64,000 nt of DNA from Streptomyces chartreusis NRRL 3882 (lineage in GTDB: Bacteria > Actinomycetota > Actinomycetes > Streptomycetales > Streptomycetaceae). Both the position numbers and the translations under genes were made by a program. Each line of letters begins with the position of its first letter. Position 1 is the stretch's first letter. Below, piece after piece: positions 43,760 through 53,660 of this stretch. Where the stretch lies: assembly GCF_900236475.1 (NCBI RefSeq), contig NZ_LT963352.1:6948001-7012000 (forward strand), read 5' to 3'. The notes under the pieces were generated by a model, which ran no database searches, had not been told where the DNA came from, and was given only the letters and a program-made list of their open reading frames with translations.

Positions 43760-44491
43760 ATGGCTGAGCAGCGAGGTGACGGGCGGGGCACGGGAGACGT
43801 CCGGGGCATCGGGCAGGATGCGGGGGAGTCGCGGCGGAGGGGGGTGCGCCCCGAGGAGGCGCGCGCCTGGGAGGAACTCGTCACGACGGCCCGCCGGACC
43901 GTCTCCGACGGCCTCGTCGTCGGCACGTCCGGGAACGTCTCGGTGCGCGTCGGGGACACCGTCCTGGTCACGCCTTCGGGCGTCCCCTACGACCGGCTCG
44001 GGCCGGACGACGTGACCGGCGTCGGGCTCGACGGCCGGCAGGTCCTCGGCACGCTCGTCCCGACCAGCGAGCTGCCCATGCACCTCGCGGTCTACCGCAC
44101 GACCGGCGCCCGTGCCGTCGTCCACACCCACGCCGTGCACGCGACGGCCGTCTCGACGCTCGTGAGCGAGCTGCCGCTGATCCACTACATGGCCGCCGCG
44201 CTCGGCGGGCCCATCCGGGTCGCCCCGTATGCCACGTACGGCACCGACGAGTTGGCCGAAAACATGCTCCGCGCCCTCGACGGCCGCTCCGGCTGCCTCC
44301 TCCAGAACCACGGCACCGTCACCCATGGCGCCTCCCTGGACCAGGCCTACGACCGCACCGCCCAGCTGGAATGGATGTGCCGCCTGTGGCTGACCGCCAC
44401 ATCGGTGCCGGGCCTGTCCCCGAGCCTGCTGTCGGGCGAGCAACTGGCGGAGGTGGAGAAACAGCTACGGGGCTACGGCCAGCAGCGCTGA
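43760..44491 (+). CDS. Class II aldolase/adducin-family protein (fuculose-phosphate aldolase type)
   Basis: The 243-residue protein has the class II aldolase core: VVGTSGNVSVRVGD, then VTPSGVPYD, TSELPMHLAVYR and the zinc site HTHAVHATA, with a later LLQNHGTVTHG. The pattern is closest to L-fuculose-1-phosphate or L-ribulose-5-phosphate-type enzymes that make or use dihydroxyacetone phosphate or epimerise a sugar phosphate. The first 35 residues are Arg/Gly-rich and variable; a start closer to the domain is possible. Confidence 0.9.
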   Translation: MAEQRGDGRGTGDVRGIGQDAGESRRRGVRPEEARAWEELVTTARRTVSDGLVVGTSGNVSVRVGDTVLVTPSGVPYDRLGPDDVTGVGLDGRQVLGTLVPTSELPMHLAVYRTTGARAVVHTHAVHATAVSTLVSELPLIHYMAAALGGPIRVAPYATYGTDELAENMLRALDGRSGCLLQNHGTVTHGASLDQAYDRTAQLEWMCRLWLTATSVPGLSPSLLSGEQLAEVEKQLRGYGQQR

Positions 44492-44574
44492 CCATCCGCC
44501 CCGGCCGCCCGCCCCCGTCACCCCGCCGCTGCCTCCCACTGGTCCGTCGCCGGGTCGGCCGGGACACTGGAGTC

Positions 44575-45702
44575 GTGCGCACCGCCAGAGCGACGGCCGC
44601 TGCCGTCACCGCCCTGATCGGAGCCGGAGCTGCCGCCGTGGCCGCCGGACGGTTCGCCAGTGACGCCGCGCTCAAGGCGCCTCCCGGCCGGCCCCTGCCC
44701 ACCGAACCCCGGCTCACCGTGCACGGCACCGCCGCGGGGCAGATCAGCCTCACCCGCGACCTGGCCGCCCTGCGGCCCGGCCGCTACGGCCTGTCCGGCA
44801 ACGGCTCCCACGCGGTCGTCGGCCCCGTCCTGGCCGACACCCCGCATCCCGCCGACACCGTCGTACGCCGCCTGGAGCGGGTCACCCACGGCACCCTGAA
44901 ACCCGGCGACAAGGCCTGGCTCACCCCGAACGTGTACGTCGGCAACCCGAGCGCCGCCCTCGGCATCGAACACGACGACGTCGACATACCCGGCGAACTC
45001 GGCGCCCTGCCCGCGTGGTTCGTCCCCGGCGCCCGGGACACCTGGGTGATCGCCGTGCACGGCCTCGGCACCACCCGGGAACTCGCCATGAACGTCTTGG
45101 GGTTCCTGCACAGCAACCACTTCCCGGTGCTCGCCCTCGCCTACCGTGGCGACCTGGGCGCGCCCCGCCCGCCCGACGGCCTGAGCCACCTCGGCGAGAC
45201 CGAGTGGCGCGACCTCGACGCGGCGATCCGGTACGCCGTGCGCCACGGCGCCCGGCAGGTCGTCCTGCACGGCTGGTCCACCGGCGCCACCATGGCCCTG
45301 CGCGCCGCCGCGCACTCGGAACTGAGCGACCGCGTCTCCGGGCTCGTCCTGGACTCCCCGGTGCTCAGCTGGGAGGCCACCCTGCGCGCCCTCGCCGCGG
45401 CCCGCCGCACCCCGGGCGTGCTGCTGCCCCTGGCGGTCCGCGCCGCACAGGGCCGCACCGGCCTCTACGGCGACCGCGTCCCGGGCGCGGCCCTCGCCGC
45501 CGGGCTCCGGGTCCCGTCGCTCGTCCTCCACGGACCGGACGACACGGTGGCCCCCTGGCAGCTCTCCCGCCGGCTCGCCGGCGCGCGCCCCGACCTCGTC
45601 GCCTTCCGCACCGTCGGCAACGCGCCCCACGGAGCGATGTGGAACGCCGACCCGCAAGGCTACGAGGAGGCCCTGCGCCGCTTCCTGACCCCTCTCATGT
45701 GA
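44575..45702 (+). CDS. Alpha/beta hydrolase with N-terminal membrane segment
   Basis: The 375-residue protein has a hydrophobic N-terminal segment (about 8-25) and an alpha/beta-hydrolase domain with nucleophile Ser235 in HGWSTGATM, an acid at about 322-323 (HGPDDTV) and His352 (NAPHGAMW). An upstream region of about 90 residues precedes the domain. Membrane-attached or secreted esterase/lipase activity is likely; the substrate is unknown. The GTG at 44575 has only a close GGAG, so the start is uncertain. Confidence 0.83.
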   Translation: MRTARATAAAVTALIGAGAAAVAAGRFASDAALKAPPGRPLPTEPRLTVHGTAAGQISLTRDLAALRPGRYGLSGNGSHAVVGPVLADTPHPADTVVRRLERVTHGTLKPGDKAWLTPNVYVGNPSAALGIEHDDVDIPGELGALPAWFVPGARDTWVIAVHGLGTTRELAMNVLGFLHSNHFPVLALAYRGDLGAPRPPDGLSHLGETEWRDLDAAIRYAVRHGARQVVLHGWSTGATMALRAAAHSELSDRVSGLVLDSPVLSWEATLRALAAARRTPGVLLPLAVRAAQGRTGLYGDRVPGAALAAGLRVPSLVLHGPDDTVAPWQLSRRLAGARPDLVAFRTVGNAPHGAMWNADPQGYEEALRRFLTPLM

Positions 45703-45924
45703 CCCCTACACGTCACGCACCCCCCGTTCACGCCCCCTTCGCCCCGTCGCAACCACGTTCCGACCCGTTCCCCACCGACCGGTCGTGATGATTCCGTTTA
45801 GCGTCGTACCACTGGCCTGTTTGCGGCCCTCGACCGCTCGCGGGACCCCGTGCGTTGGCCATCCCCGTCGCCCGCCGTGACATTCCGTTTGGGTTTTCGG
45901 ACCGTCAACCGGAAGACTGCCCCC

Positions 45925-47325
45925 GTGACGTCCCGTATCCCGCGCGACTCCAGGCTTCGACTCGTCCGCCCGCGACCCCTGGCCGCCGCCCCCCAAGCGA
46001 TGAACCAGCGGCGCTCGCGCCGACCCGCACCGCGGCCCCCGGAGGGCACCCCGGCCCCGGCGGAGCTGGCCAGAATGGCACGCTCAGGTCTGGCCGACGC
46101 GGCCCGCGTCGCCCGCTGGGCCGACACCGAGCTGGGCCCCGGCCGGGGCAGTGCCACCGCCGACGGCAAGGCCACCCTCTCCGCAGCGACCGCCGAACGG
46201 GCCGCCCGCGAGCTGGGCCTGACCCCGGATCAGGTCAGAGCCGACTGGGACACCGCCCGGCTCGCCGGTCTCGTCGAGGTGCACGGCGACAGCGCCCGCC
46301 CCGGCTGGCGGCTGCGCGCCTGGGACCGCGACGACAGTGCCGTCCTGCGCGGCTGGGTCGCCCTCTTCGACGCCTGGTCGCTCGCCTATCCGGAACCCGA
46401 GGATCACGAGCCCGCCGCCGTCGCCGAGGTCGTCTCGGCCATGCCGCAGGCGCTGTCCTTCCTCCAGCTGTCCGCCGGCCCCGTCCCCGTGGAGCAGCTC
46501 CTCGATCTCCTGGAGCAGCGCGTCACCGAGCTGCGCACCGCACGCTGCGAGATCCCCTACGGCCCGCAGCCCGAGCCGCCGGCCGACCCGGAGCCCACCG
46601 ACGCCCCGCTCGCCCCGCTCCTCGACTGGGCCCTGCGCGCCCTCGCCTCCGTCGGCGCCCTCACCTACGGCGACGGCCAGGCCACGCTCACCCCGCTCGG
46701 CAGCTGGGCCGTCTGGGTCAAGCTGGAGCAGATCTGCGTCGCCGCGCAGAGCCCCGCCGGGAACATCGAGCAGGCCGCCGAGGACATGCTCCGCGGCTGC
46801 GCCCAGCTGCGCCCGAACGCGGCCCGCGCCGAGTACCGCGCCTGGCTCGCCGCCCGCCCCGTCGGCAGCGCCGTCACCGAACTCCTCGGCGCCGCCCGCG
46901 GGGAGGACGCCCTGCTGCGCGGCCTCGCCTTCGAGGCGCTGCGCGTGGTCGGCGCCCCGGCGGAGCCGGACGTCCGCGCCGTGCTGGACGAGCCGACGCT
47001 GAGGCCGTACGCGCTGCTGTGGCTGGCCGAGCACGACGGGGCCGACCCGGAGGACGCCCACGAGGTCCTCACCCGGGAGGAGGCGACCTGGCTGTGGGTG
47101 GACACCGCAGCCGCCGTCGCCGACCACGGTGAGGCCCCGCTGCTCGTCCGCCACCTGGAGTCCGCCGTGCAGCCGACCATCCCGATGCTGCTGGACGAGG
47201 TGCGCGCCGTGGGCCACCCGCGGACCGTGCAGGTCCTGGTCGCCCTCGCCGCGGCGCATCCCGACCCGGCCCTGGCCAAGGCCGTACGCCGGGCCGCCTT
47301 CCAGGTGCACACCGGCGGCAGCTAG
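45925..47325 (+). CDS. Conserved alpha-helical protein of unknown function
   Basis: The roughly 466-residue protein is rich in Ala/Leu/Glu helices with no signal peptide or membrane segment. Residues about 50-130 (ERAARELGLTPDQVRADWDTARLAGLVEVHG) look like a winged-helix-like segment. The C-terminal part consists of short helical pairs resembling HEAT-like repeats (ALLRGLAFEALRVVGAPAEPDVRAVL). I do not recognise a named family. The start is uncertain between GTG 45925 (CGGAAG upstream) and ATG 46000; an in-frame start at 45850 also exists. Confidence 0.7.
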   Translation: MTSRIPRDSRLRLVRPRPLAAAPQAMNQRRSRRPAPRPPEGTPAPAELARMARSGLADAARVARWADTELGPGRGSATADGKATLSAATAERAARELGLTPDQVRADWDTARLAGLVEVHGDSARPGWRLRAWDRDDSAVLRGWVALFDAWSLAYPEPEDHEPAAVAEVVSAMPQALSFLQLSAGPVPVEQLLDLLEQRVTELRTARCEIPYGPQPEPPADPEPTDAPLAPLLDWALRALASVGALTYGDGQATLTPLGSWAVWVKLEQICVAAQSPAGNIEQAAEDMLRGCAQLRPNAARAEYRAWLAARPVGSAVTELLGAARGEDALLRGLAFEALRVVGAPAEPDVRAVLDEPTLRPYALLWLAEHDGADPEDAHEVLTREEATWLWVDTAAAVADHGEAPLLVRHLESAVQPTIPMLLDEVRAVGHPRTVQVLVALAAAHPDPALAKAVRRAAFQVHTGGS

Positions 47326-47341
47326 GGACCCGGCCGGGCCG

Positions 47342-47755
47342 TCACCCGGCCGTCTCCGGCGCGTACGTCCCGAAGCTCCACACATTGCCCTCGAGGTCCC
47401 GGGCCATGTAGTCCCGTGAGCCGTAGTCCTGGTCCGTCGGGGGCATCAGGATCTCCGCGCCGTGGTCCACGGCGCGGCGGTGGTGCGCGTCCACGTCGTC
47501 CACGACGACGTACACCCCGGTCGTGCCCGCGTCCTTCATCGCCTTGTCGAAGACGCTGCCCGTGCCCTTGCTGCCGATCATCACCGCGCCGTTGCCCTGC
47601 ACCAGCTCGGCGTGCATCACCGCGCCGTCCTCGCCCTCGAACACCGACAGCTCCGTGAAGCCGAAGGCCCCCGTGAGCTGCCGGATCGCCGCCTTCGCGT
47701 CGGCGTACAGCAGCGTCGGGTAGATGCTCGGACGCCCGCCGGACGTGTCTGCCAT
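47342..47755 (-). CDS. VOC-family (glyoxalase/bleomycin-resistance-like) protein
   Basis: The 137-residue protein matches the VOC superfamily of PhnB-like single-unit proteins: SIYPTLLYADAKAAIRQLTGAFGF, AVMHAELVQGNGAVMIGS, VVDDVDAHHRRAVDHGAEIL and RDYMARDLEGNVWSFGTY. The ATG at 47755 has AAGGGAG upstream. The family covers lyases, dioxygenases and drug-binding proteins, so no substrate is assigned. It is convergent with the helical protein gene, with a 16-nt gap. Confidence 0.9.
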   Translation of the reverse strand: MADTSGGRPSIYPTLLYADAKAAIRQLTGAFGFTELSVFEGEDGAVMHAELVQGNGAVMIGSKGTGSVFDKAMKDAGTTGVYVVVDDVDAHHRRAVDHGAEILMPPTDQDYGSRDYMARDLEGNVWSFGTYAPETAG

Positions 47756-47860
47756 ACCGACCACTCCCTTCTGCTGCCCAGTCTGGCACCCACCACTGAC
47801 ACCGACCCGGCGAGACCAACCGAACACCCGCACGCAGAAAAAGTGGTTGCACCGCCCCGT

Positions 47861-47866
47861 TAGACT
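47861..47866 (+). promoter_or_regulatory. Candidate -10 element upstream of the ABC-F gene
   Basis: TAGACT matches the Streptomyces TAGRRT/TAGNNT -10 pattern. No good -35 lies 17-18 nt upstream. A start site 7 nt downstream would fall on the ATG at 47874, giving a leaderless transcript. Confidence 0.4.
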
Positions 47867-47873
47867 GTCCCCC

Positions 47874-47897
47874 ATGGCCTTTCTCCTCGCGCATTAG
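47874..47897 (+). CDS. Possible 7-codon leader ORF (MAFLLAH) of the ABC-F gene
   Basis: A minimal ORF, ATG to TAG, encodes MAFLLAH. It begins exactly where a transcript from the TAGACT -10 would start, and lies 58 nt before the ABC-F GTG. Short leader ORFs control many ABC-F resistance genes by ribosome stalling, so this may be a regulatory peptide. It could equally be chance. Confidence 0.3.
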   Translation: MAFLLAH

Positions 47898-47899
47898 AC

Positions 47900-47930
47900 G
47901 GCGGGAACGTCCTCAGCCGCCCATCCCGCC
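47900..47930 (+). promoter_or_regulatory. Hairpin between leader ORF and ABC-F start
   Basis: GGCGGGA (47900-47906) pairs with TCCCGCC (47924-47930) across 17 nt. The hairpin starts 3 nt after the leader stop and ends 25 nt before the ABC-F start, where an attenuator would be expected. Confidence 0.3.
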
Positions 47931-47955
47931 CCCGTATCCGCCCTGGAGTCTGTCC

Positions 47956-49533
<1,578 letters not shown>

Positions 49534-49554
<21 letters not shown>

Positions 49555-49620
49555 TCGAATACGTGATCAACGGCGTATGGATCATTCGGCCTAGCGGTGA
49601 TCCATCATCTGTGTGAGATC
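49534..49620. promoter_or_regulatory. Cluster of six GATC sites upstream of gbn
   Basis: GATC occurs at 49534, 49553, 49565, 49580, 49599 and 49617, spaced 12-19 nt; another is at 49846, just before the gbn start. At this base composition GATC is expected about once in 400 bases. Gbn is described as a GATC-binding nucleoid protein, so the cluster may be its own binding site. Confidence 0.6.
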
Positions 49621-49888
49621 TCCTCGTACCGAGGTGTGTCCTACATCGATTTCGCGGCCGAGCCCCGATTCTTCCGGGCTCGGCCGCGACGCCTTTCTGA
49701 CCTGGCGTTTCCCGGGGGAATCCGTTCGGCCGTACGGACGCCACACTTCGGAATTCCGTATTCCGTTTGTGGGGACGCGCTCCCGTCGTCACAACCTTGT
49801 CTCACGGACCTTGCCGAATGGGTGGCCATCAAGGCCCGGAGGGGTGATCATGAGGAGACCAGAGCGCACTTCCCATGAGGAGGCACGG
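49555..49888. other. Intergenic region between the ABC-F gene and gbn
   Basis: The 334 bases hold most of the GATC cluster, a terminator (49653-49688), a perfect 10-bp palindrome CGGAATTCCG (49749-49758) and the gbn leader. No other gene is convincing. The sequence after the terminator is A/T-richer and probably contains the gbn promoter. Confidence 0.6.
49653..49688 (+). terminator. Terminator of the ABC-F gene
   Basis: A perfect 13-bp stem (49653-49665 with 49676-49688) closes a 10-nt loop, about 100 nt after the ABC-F stop. It separates that transcript from gbn. Confidence 0.75.
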
Positions 49889-50107
49889 GTGGCCGAGACT
49901 CTGAAGAAGGGCAGCCGGGTGACCGGCGCCGCGCGCGACAAGCTCGCGGCAGACCTGAAGAAGAAGTACGACGCCGGTGCGAGCATCCGGGCGTTGGCCG
50001 AGGAGACCGGCCGCTCGTATGGCTTCGTGCACCGCATGCTCAGTGAGTCGGGCGTCACGCTGCGAGGGCGTGGCGGGGCGACGCGGGGCAAGAAGGCCAC
50101 GGCCTGA
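49889..50107 (+). CDS. gbn: Small helix-turn-helix protein, Gbn-like GATC-binding nucleoid-associated protein
   Basis: The 72-residue protein is very basic and consists of an N-terminal helix (AARDKLAADLKKKYDAG) and a helix-turn-helix (about 29-60; SIRALAEETGRSYGFVHRMLSESG), with a Gly/Arg/Lys tail. Size, sequence and the neighbouring enoyl-CoA hydratase agree with S. coelicolor SCO1839, described as Gbn, a GATC-binding nucleoid-associated protein affecting development. GTG 49889 follows GAGGAGG; an ATG at 49850, also with a good site (GGAGGGG), would give 85 residues. The upstream region is rich in GATC. Confidence 0.87.
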   Translation: MAETLKKGSRVTGAARDKLAADLKKKYDAGASIRALAEETGRSYGFVHRMLSESGVTLRGRGGATRGKKATA

Positions 50108-50215
50108 TCCCCGGGTGGCCCCTCGGCTTCGATGGTGGCCACCCGGTCGGTCGGCTGATCGGCCGGGTGGTTACTGTGCAGTCACTTAGCTGACCGCACA
50201 CATCGGAGGCGTCCC

Positions 50216-51019
50216 ATGGCTTCGCCCGACAAGGACCTCGTTCCCGTACTCGACAAGGACGGCGTACGGCTCACCGTCGACGACGCGATCGCCACGGTGA
50301 CGCTGACCAACCCGGCCAAGCGCAACGCGCAGAGCCCCGCTCTGTGGCGGGCGCTGACCGAGGCCGGGCGGCAGCTGCCGGGCTCCGTCCGCGTCGTGGT
50401 GCTGCGGGCCGAGGGCAAGTCCTTCTCGGCCGGTCTCGACCGGCAGGCGTTCACGCCCGAGGGCTTCGACGGGGAACCGTCGTTCATCGACCTCGCGCGT
50501 GGCAGCGACGCCGAGCTGGACGCGACCATCGCCGAGTACCAGGAGGCGTTCACCTGGTGGCGGCGCAGCGACATCGTCTCCGTCGCCGCCGTCCAGGGGC
50601 ATGCCATCGGGGCGGGCTTCCAGCTCGCCCTCGCCTGCGATCTGCGCGTCGTCGCGGACGACGTGCAGTTCGCCATGCGCGAGACCAGCCTCGGACTCGT
50701 GCCCGACCTGACGGGCACGCACCCGCTGGTGGGACTCGTCGGATACGCCCGCGCGCTGGAGATCTGCGTGACCGGGCGCTTCGTCACGGCCGAGGAGGCC
50801 GTGAACACCGGGCTGGCCAATGTGGCCGTGCCCGTCGGCCAACTCGACGACACGGTCCGCGACCTCGCATCGGCCGTGCTCGCCGCGCCCCGCGACGCGG
50901 TCATCGAGACCAAGGCACTGCTGCGCGGCGCGCAGGACCGCACCTACGAGGACCAGCGCGGCGCGGAACGCCAGGCCCAGGCCCGACGCCTGCGGGACCT
51001 CGCCGGCGTCGGGGACTGA
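50216..51019 (+). CDS. Enoyl-CoA hydratase/isomerase-family protein
   Basis: The 267-residue crotonase-fold protein has the CoA-binding and oxyanion-hole segments RAEGKSFSAGLDRQAF and VQGHAIGAGFQLALACDLRVVA, then MRETSLGLVPDLTGTHPL with the Glu corresponding to the second catalytic glutamate. The first catalytic Glu position appears replaced in the GAGFQ loop, so hydratase activity is not certain. It would act on acyl-CoA thioesters in the cytoplasm. It follows gbn by 108 nt and seems to be transcribed separately or with it. Confidence 0.92.
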   Translation: MASPDKDLVPVLDKDGVRLTVDDAIATVTLTNPAKRNAQSPALWRALTEAGRQLPGSVRVVVLRAEGKSFSAGLDRQAFTPEGFDGEPSFIDLARGSDAELDATIAEYQEAFTWWRRSDIVSVAAVQGHAIGAGFQLALACDLRVVADDVQFAMRETSLGLVPDLTGTHPLVGLVGYARALEICVTGRFVTAEEAVNTGLANVAVPVGQLDDTVRDLASAVLAAPRDAVIETKALLRGAQDRTYEDQRGAERQAQARRLRDLAGVGD

Positions 51020-51084
51020 ACCGGCCGGATCAGGGGATGGCCAGGGGAGTTGCCGCCGGCTGCGCGATGCCCCGCTGCCGCCCC

Positions 51085-51801
51085 TCAGCCGATCCCGCTC
51101 ACCAGGACCGCCACCGTCGGGTGGTCCGCCAGTGACGTCCGCACTGCTGTGCGGACGCCTCGCGCCACGTCCCGGGCCCGGTGGTCCTCGCGCACCGCGA
51201 GTTCGATCCGGATGTGACGGTGCGCCAGCGCGGCGTCCCCCGGGAGCTCCTCGATGTGCACGGGGTGGCCCAGCGCGCCGGTCAGCCGGAGCACGCCCGG
51301 GACCTTCAGCGCGGCGGCGGCGACGCGACCCTCGTCGTCGCCCCCGGCCTGCGCGGCGGGCGGCGGCTCGGGGAGCGGCGCGGCGGGCCCGGGCGGTTCC
51401 GTCTCCTCGTCCAGCAGGCCGGTCACGCGCAGATCCACCTCCGTCACCGTCAGACCGAGCCGCTGCGTCGCGGCCGTCGCCAGCGTCGCCCGCAGCAGGG
51501 ACGCCGTCGTCGGGAGCGGCTGCGAGGCCGTGGCGGCGAACTGAGCCGTCACCCGCAGCGGTCCGGGCGGCAGACCGCTCGGCGGGGCCGGCACGGCCGG
51601 GCTCCCGGTGTCCGCCGGATCGGCGAGCGCGACACGGAGCGCGTCGAGGCGCACACCCGGAGCGTCCCCCGCCGCGTGCCGTAGCACCGCCTCGGCCGCC
51701 CGCTCGGCGATCCACGCGCCGTCCCGCGCGTCACCCAGCGGCAGGAGCCTGCCGAGGCCCAGCTGATGTCTCACTGCCTGCGTCCACCGGTCGGCCGTCA
51801 T
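51085..51801 (-). CDS. Protein with two apparent Asp23-like segments, divergent from the Asp23/AmaP cluster
   Basis: The 238-residue protein has no signal peptide or membrane helix. Its C-terminal part (about 155-238; GRVAAAALKVPGVLRLTGAL, then VREDHRARDVARGVRTAVRTSL) follows the Asp23/Gls24 pattern of VPGV, beta strands and a VA..VR..V helix. Residues about 35-125 (AERAAEAVLRHAAGDAPGVRL, LPTTASLLRATLATAATQRLGL) seem to repeat it. A Pro/Glu linker lies between. This is my reading, not a database match. The ATG at 51801 has a very close GGAGG. It diverges from the Asp23 operon, suggesting a related envelope role. Confidence 0.75.
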   Translation of the reverse strand: MTADRWTQAVRHQLGLGRLLPLGDARDGAWIAERAAEAVLRHAAGDAPGVRLDALRVALADPADTGSPAVPAPPSGLPPGPLRVTAQFAATASQPLPTTASLLRATLATAATQRLGLTVTEVDLRVTGLLDEETEPPGPAAPLPEPPPAAQAGGDDEGRVAAAALKVPGVLRLTGALGHPVHIEELPGDAALAHRHIRIELAVREDHRARDVARGVRTAVRTSLADHPTVAVLVSGIG

Positions 51802-51888
51802 TCCTCCAGCCTGCCGTATCAGAGGCGCGTATCCACGCAACCGTGCTTACGGTGGTCGAAGGACGACGACCGAAAAGGACGTACGGCG

Positions 51889-52362
51889 ATGACTGACATG
51901 ACCGAGAACCGGGGCGGGGAGACCGAAACGTCGGCGGCGCGCAGGAGTCCGCTGGCCAAGCGCGGCGGGGGAGACCCCGGATCCCGCGGGCGGACGACCA
52001 TCGCCGACGGCGTCGTGGAGAAGATCGCCGGACTCGCCGCACGCGACGTGGACGGCGTGCACGCCATGGGCAGCGGCCTGTCGCGCACCTTCGGAGCCGT
52101 GCGCGACCGCGTGCCCGGCGGCGCGAAGTCGGTGACGCGCGGTGTGAAGGCCGAGGTCGGCGAGGTGCAGGCCGCCCTCGACCTGGAGATCGTGGTCGTC
52201 TACGGCGTGGCGATCGCCGATGTGGCCCGGGACGTACGGGAGAACGTCATCACCGCCGTCGAGCGGATGACGGGCCTTGAGGTCGTCGAGGTCAACATCG
52301 CGGTGAGCGACGTGAAGCTGCCGGACGAGGAGGAAGAGGAACCGGAGCGCCGGATCCAGTGA
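51889..52362 (+). CDS. Asp23/Gls24-family envelope stress response protein
   Basis: The 157-residue protein has a charged N-terminus (1-45) and an Asp23 domain: TTIADGVVEKIAGLAARDVDGVHAMG, then VQAALDLEIVVVYGVAIADVARDVRENVITAVERMTGLEVVEVNIAVSDV-type sequence, ending in an acidic EEEEEPE tail. Asp23 proteins form a membrane-associated network bound through AmaP and respond to envelope or alkaline stress in Firmicutes. The ATG at 51889 has AAAGGA upstream. It is the first of five co-directional genes ending with amaP. Confidence 0.94.
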   Translation: MTDMTENRGGETETSAARRSPLAKRGGGDPGSRGRTTIADGVVEKIAGLAARDVDGVHAMGSGLSRTFGAVRDRVPGGAKSVTRGVKAEVGEVQAALDLEIVVVYGVAIADVARDVRENVITAVERMTGLEVVEVNIAVSDVKLPDEEEEEPERRIQ

Positions 52363-52408
52363 GGCACCTGCCACCGAGCGCAGCGACAGAGAAGCTGAGG
52401 AGCGCAGC

Positions 52409-52591
52409 ATGAGCATGGCCGTCGTCGGCATGATCGCCGGCATGGCACTGGCATTCGCCGGGTATTTCGGCGGATTCGGCGCCTTCCTGCTGGTGGCGGC
52501 GCTGGGCGCCGTCGGCCTTGTCGTCGGCCGGTTCCTGGAGGGGGACATGGACTTCGGCGACTTCTTCCGTTCCCGTGAACGGCGGCGGTGA
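52409..52591 (+). CDS. Small membrane protein of the Asp23 cluster (DUF2273-like)
   Basis: The 60-residue protein is two hydrophobic helices separated by a Gly-rich turn (GYFGGFGAF), with an acidic/basic C-terminus (EGDMDFGDFFRSRERRR). Small two-helix proteins of the DUF2273 kind accompany asp23 in many bacteria, which fits. Its stop overlaps the next gene's GTG by 4 nt. Confidence 0.8.
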   Translation: MSMAVVGMIAGMALAFAGYFGGFGAFLLVAALGAVGLVVGRFLEGDMDFGDFFRSRERRR

Positions 52592-52968
52592 CGACCGTGA
52601 GCGCGGGGGCCGGTGAGCTCGACAGACCCCTGACCGTCGTCCCGCCGGGCGAGCGGGGTGCCACCCGGATCGCCGACCGGGTCGTCGCGAAGATCGCCTC
52701 GCAGGCGGCCCGCGAGGCCGTCGGGCCGCTCCCGCCCGGCGCCGCCCGGCCGTCCGCCACCGTCGCGGTCCACCACGAGATCGCGCACGTCCGGGTCCAC
52801 GTCGAACTCGACTACCCCTGCGACGTCGGCGCGCGCTGCCGCCAGGTGCGTCGCCGAGTCGTCGAGCGGGTGGGAGCCTTGGTGGGAATGCAGGTGCCGG
52901 AGGTCGTCCAGGTGGAGCGGCTGCACCTGGCCGTCGGGACCGGCACGCCACAGGGGAGGACGCGATGA
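52588..52968 (+). CDS. Asp23-like protein of the envelope cluster
   Basis: The 126-residue protein has an Asp23-like pattern (ATRIADRVVAKIASQAAREAVG, then VAVHHEIAHVRVHVELDYPCDVGARCRQVRRRVVERVGALVG) without membrane helices. It begins with GTG overlapping the preceding stop and ends overlapping the next gene by 4 nt. Assignment to the Asp23 superfamily is by pattern and context, so moderately sure. Confidence 0.78.
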   Translation: MTTVSAGAGELDRPLTVVPPGERGATRIADRVVAKIASQAAREAVGPLPPGAARPSATVAVHHEIAHVRVHVELDYPCDVGARCRQVRRRVVERVGALVGMQVPEVVQVERLHLAVGTGTPQGRTR

Positions 52969-53660
52969 GCGAACCCCGCGGCACCGAACCGCCCGAGCCC
53001 GAGGCCACCACACAGCGGCTGCCCGTCGTCGAGAAGTCGCAGACCGGCACCGGCGACGACCGGTCCGCGCCGGCGGCCGGCAACGGAACGCCGCCCGTAC
53101 CCGAGAGCGACGGCGGCCGCGAAGGCCGCTTCTGGTCGGCACGCCGCGTCCCGGCGGGCATCGTCGCCCTGCTGCTCCTGGGACTTGCCGGACTGTTCCT
53201 CTACGACATCGTGTCCGTGCGCGCCGACCGGCCCGTCATGAGCTGGCGCCGGGAGCTCGCCCGGCAACTCGCCGGACGGCCCCTCGACGACACCTGGGTG
53301 CTCGTCGGGGCCGGGGTCGCCGCCGCCCTCGGGCTCTGGCTGCTGGTCCTGGCGGCCACGCCCGGCCTGCGGCACGTGCTCCCGATGCGGCGTACGCACG
53401 CCGACGTACGCGCCGGACTGGACCGGGACGCCGCCGCGACCGCGTTGCGCGACCGGGCCATGGAGGTGGCCGGCGTGCAGTCGGTGCGGGTGCGGGTGCG
53501 CCGGAGGCGGGCGGACGCCCGCGCCGTGTCGCACTTCCGTGAACTGGACGAAGTGCGAACCGACTTGGACGCCGTGCTCACCGACGCGATCCGCGGACTG
53601 GGACTCTCCCGGCCACCCTCGCTGTCGGTGCGCGTCCGGCGGCCCGGCAGGAAGGAGTGA
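52965..53660 (+). CDS. DUF6286-type membrane protein of the Asp23/AmaP cluster
   Basis: The 231-residue protein has a disordered Pro/Thr-rich N-terminus (1-58), two transmembrane helices (about 63-83 and 110-130) and a C-terminal domain whose RAMEVAGVQSVRVRVRRRRADARAV segment again recalls Asp23 strands. This architecture is that of DUF6286 proteins found beside AmaP in actinobacteria. It overlaps both neighbouring genes by 4 nt. Confidence 0.84.
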   Translation: MSEPRGTEPPEPEATTQRLPVVEKSQTGTGDDRSAPAAGNGTPPVPESDGGREGRFWSARRVPAGIVALLLLGLAGLFLYDIVSVRADRPVMSWRRELARQLAGRPLDDTWVLVGAGVAAALGLWLLVLAATPGLRHVLPMRRTHADVRAGLDRDAAATALRDRAMEVAGVQSVRVRVRRRRADARAVSHFRELDEVRTDLDAVLTDAIRGLGLSRPPSLSVRVRRPGRKE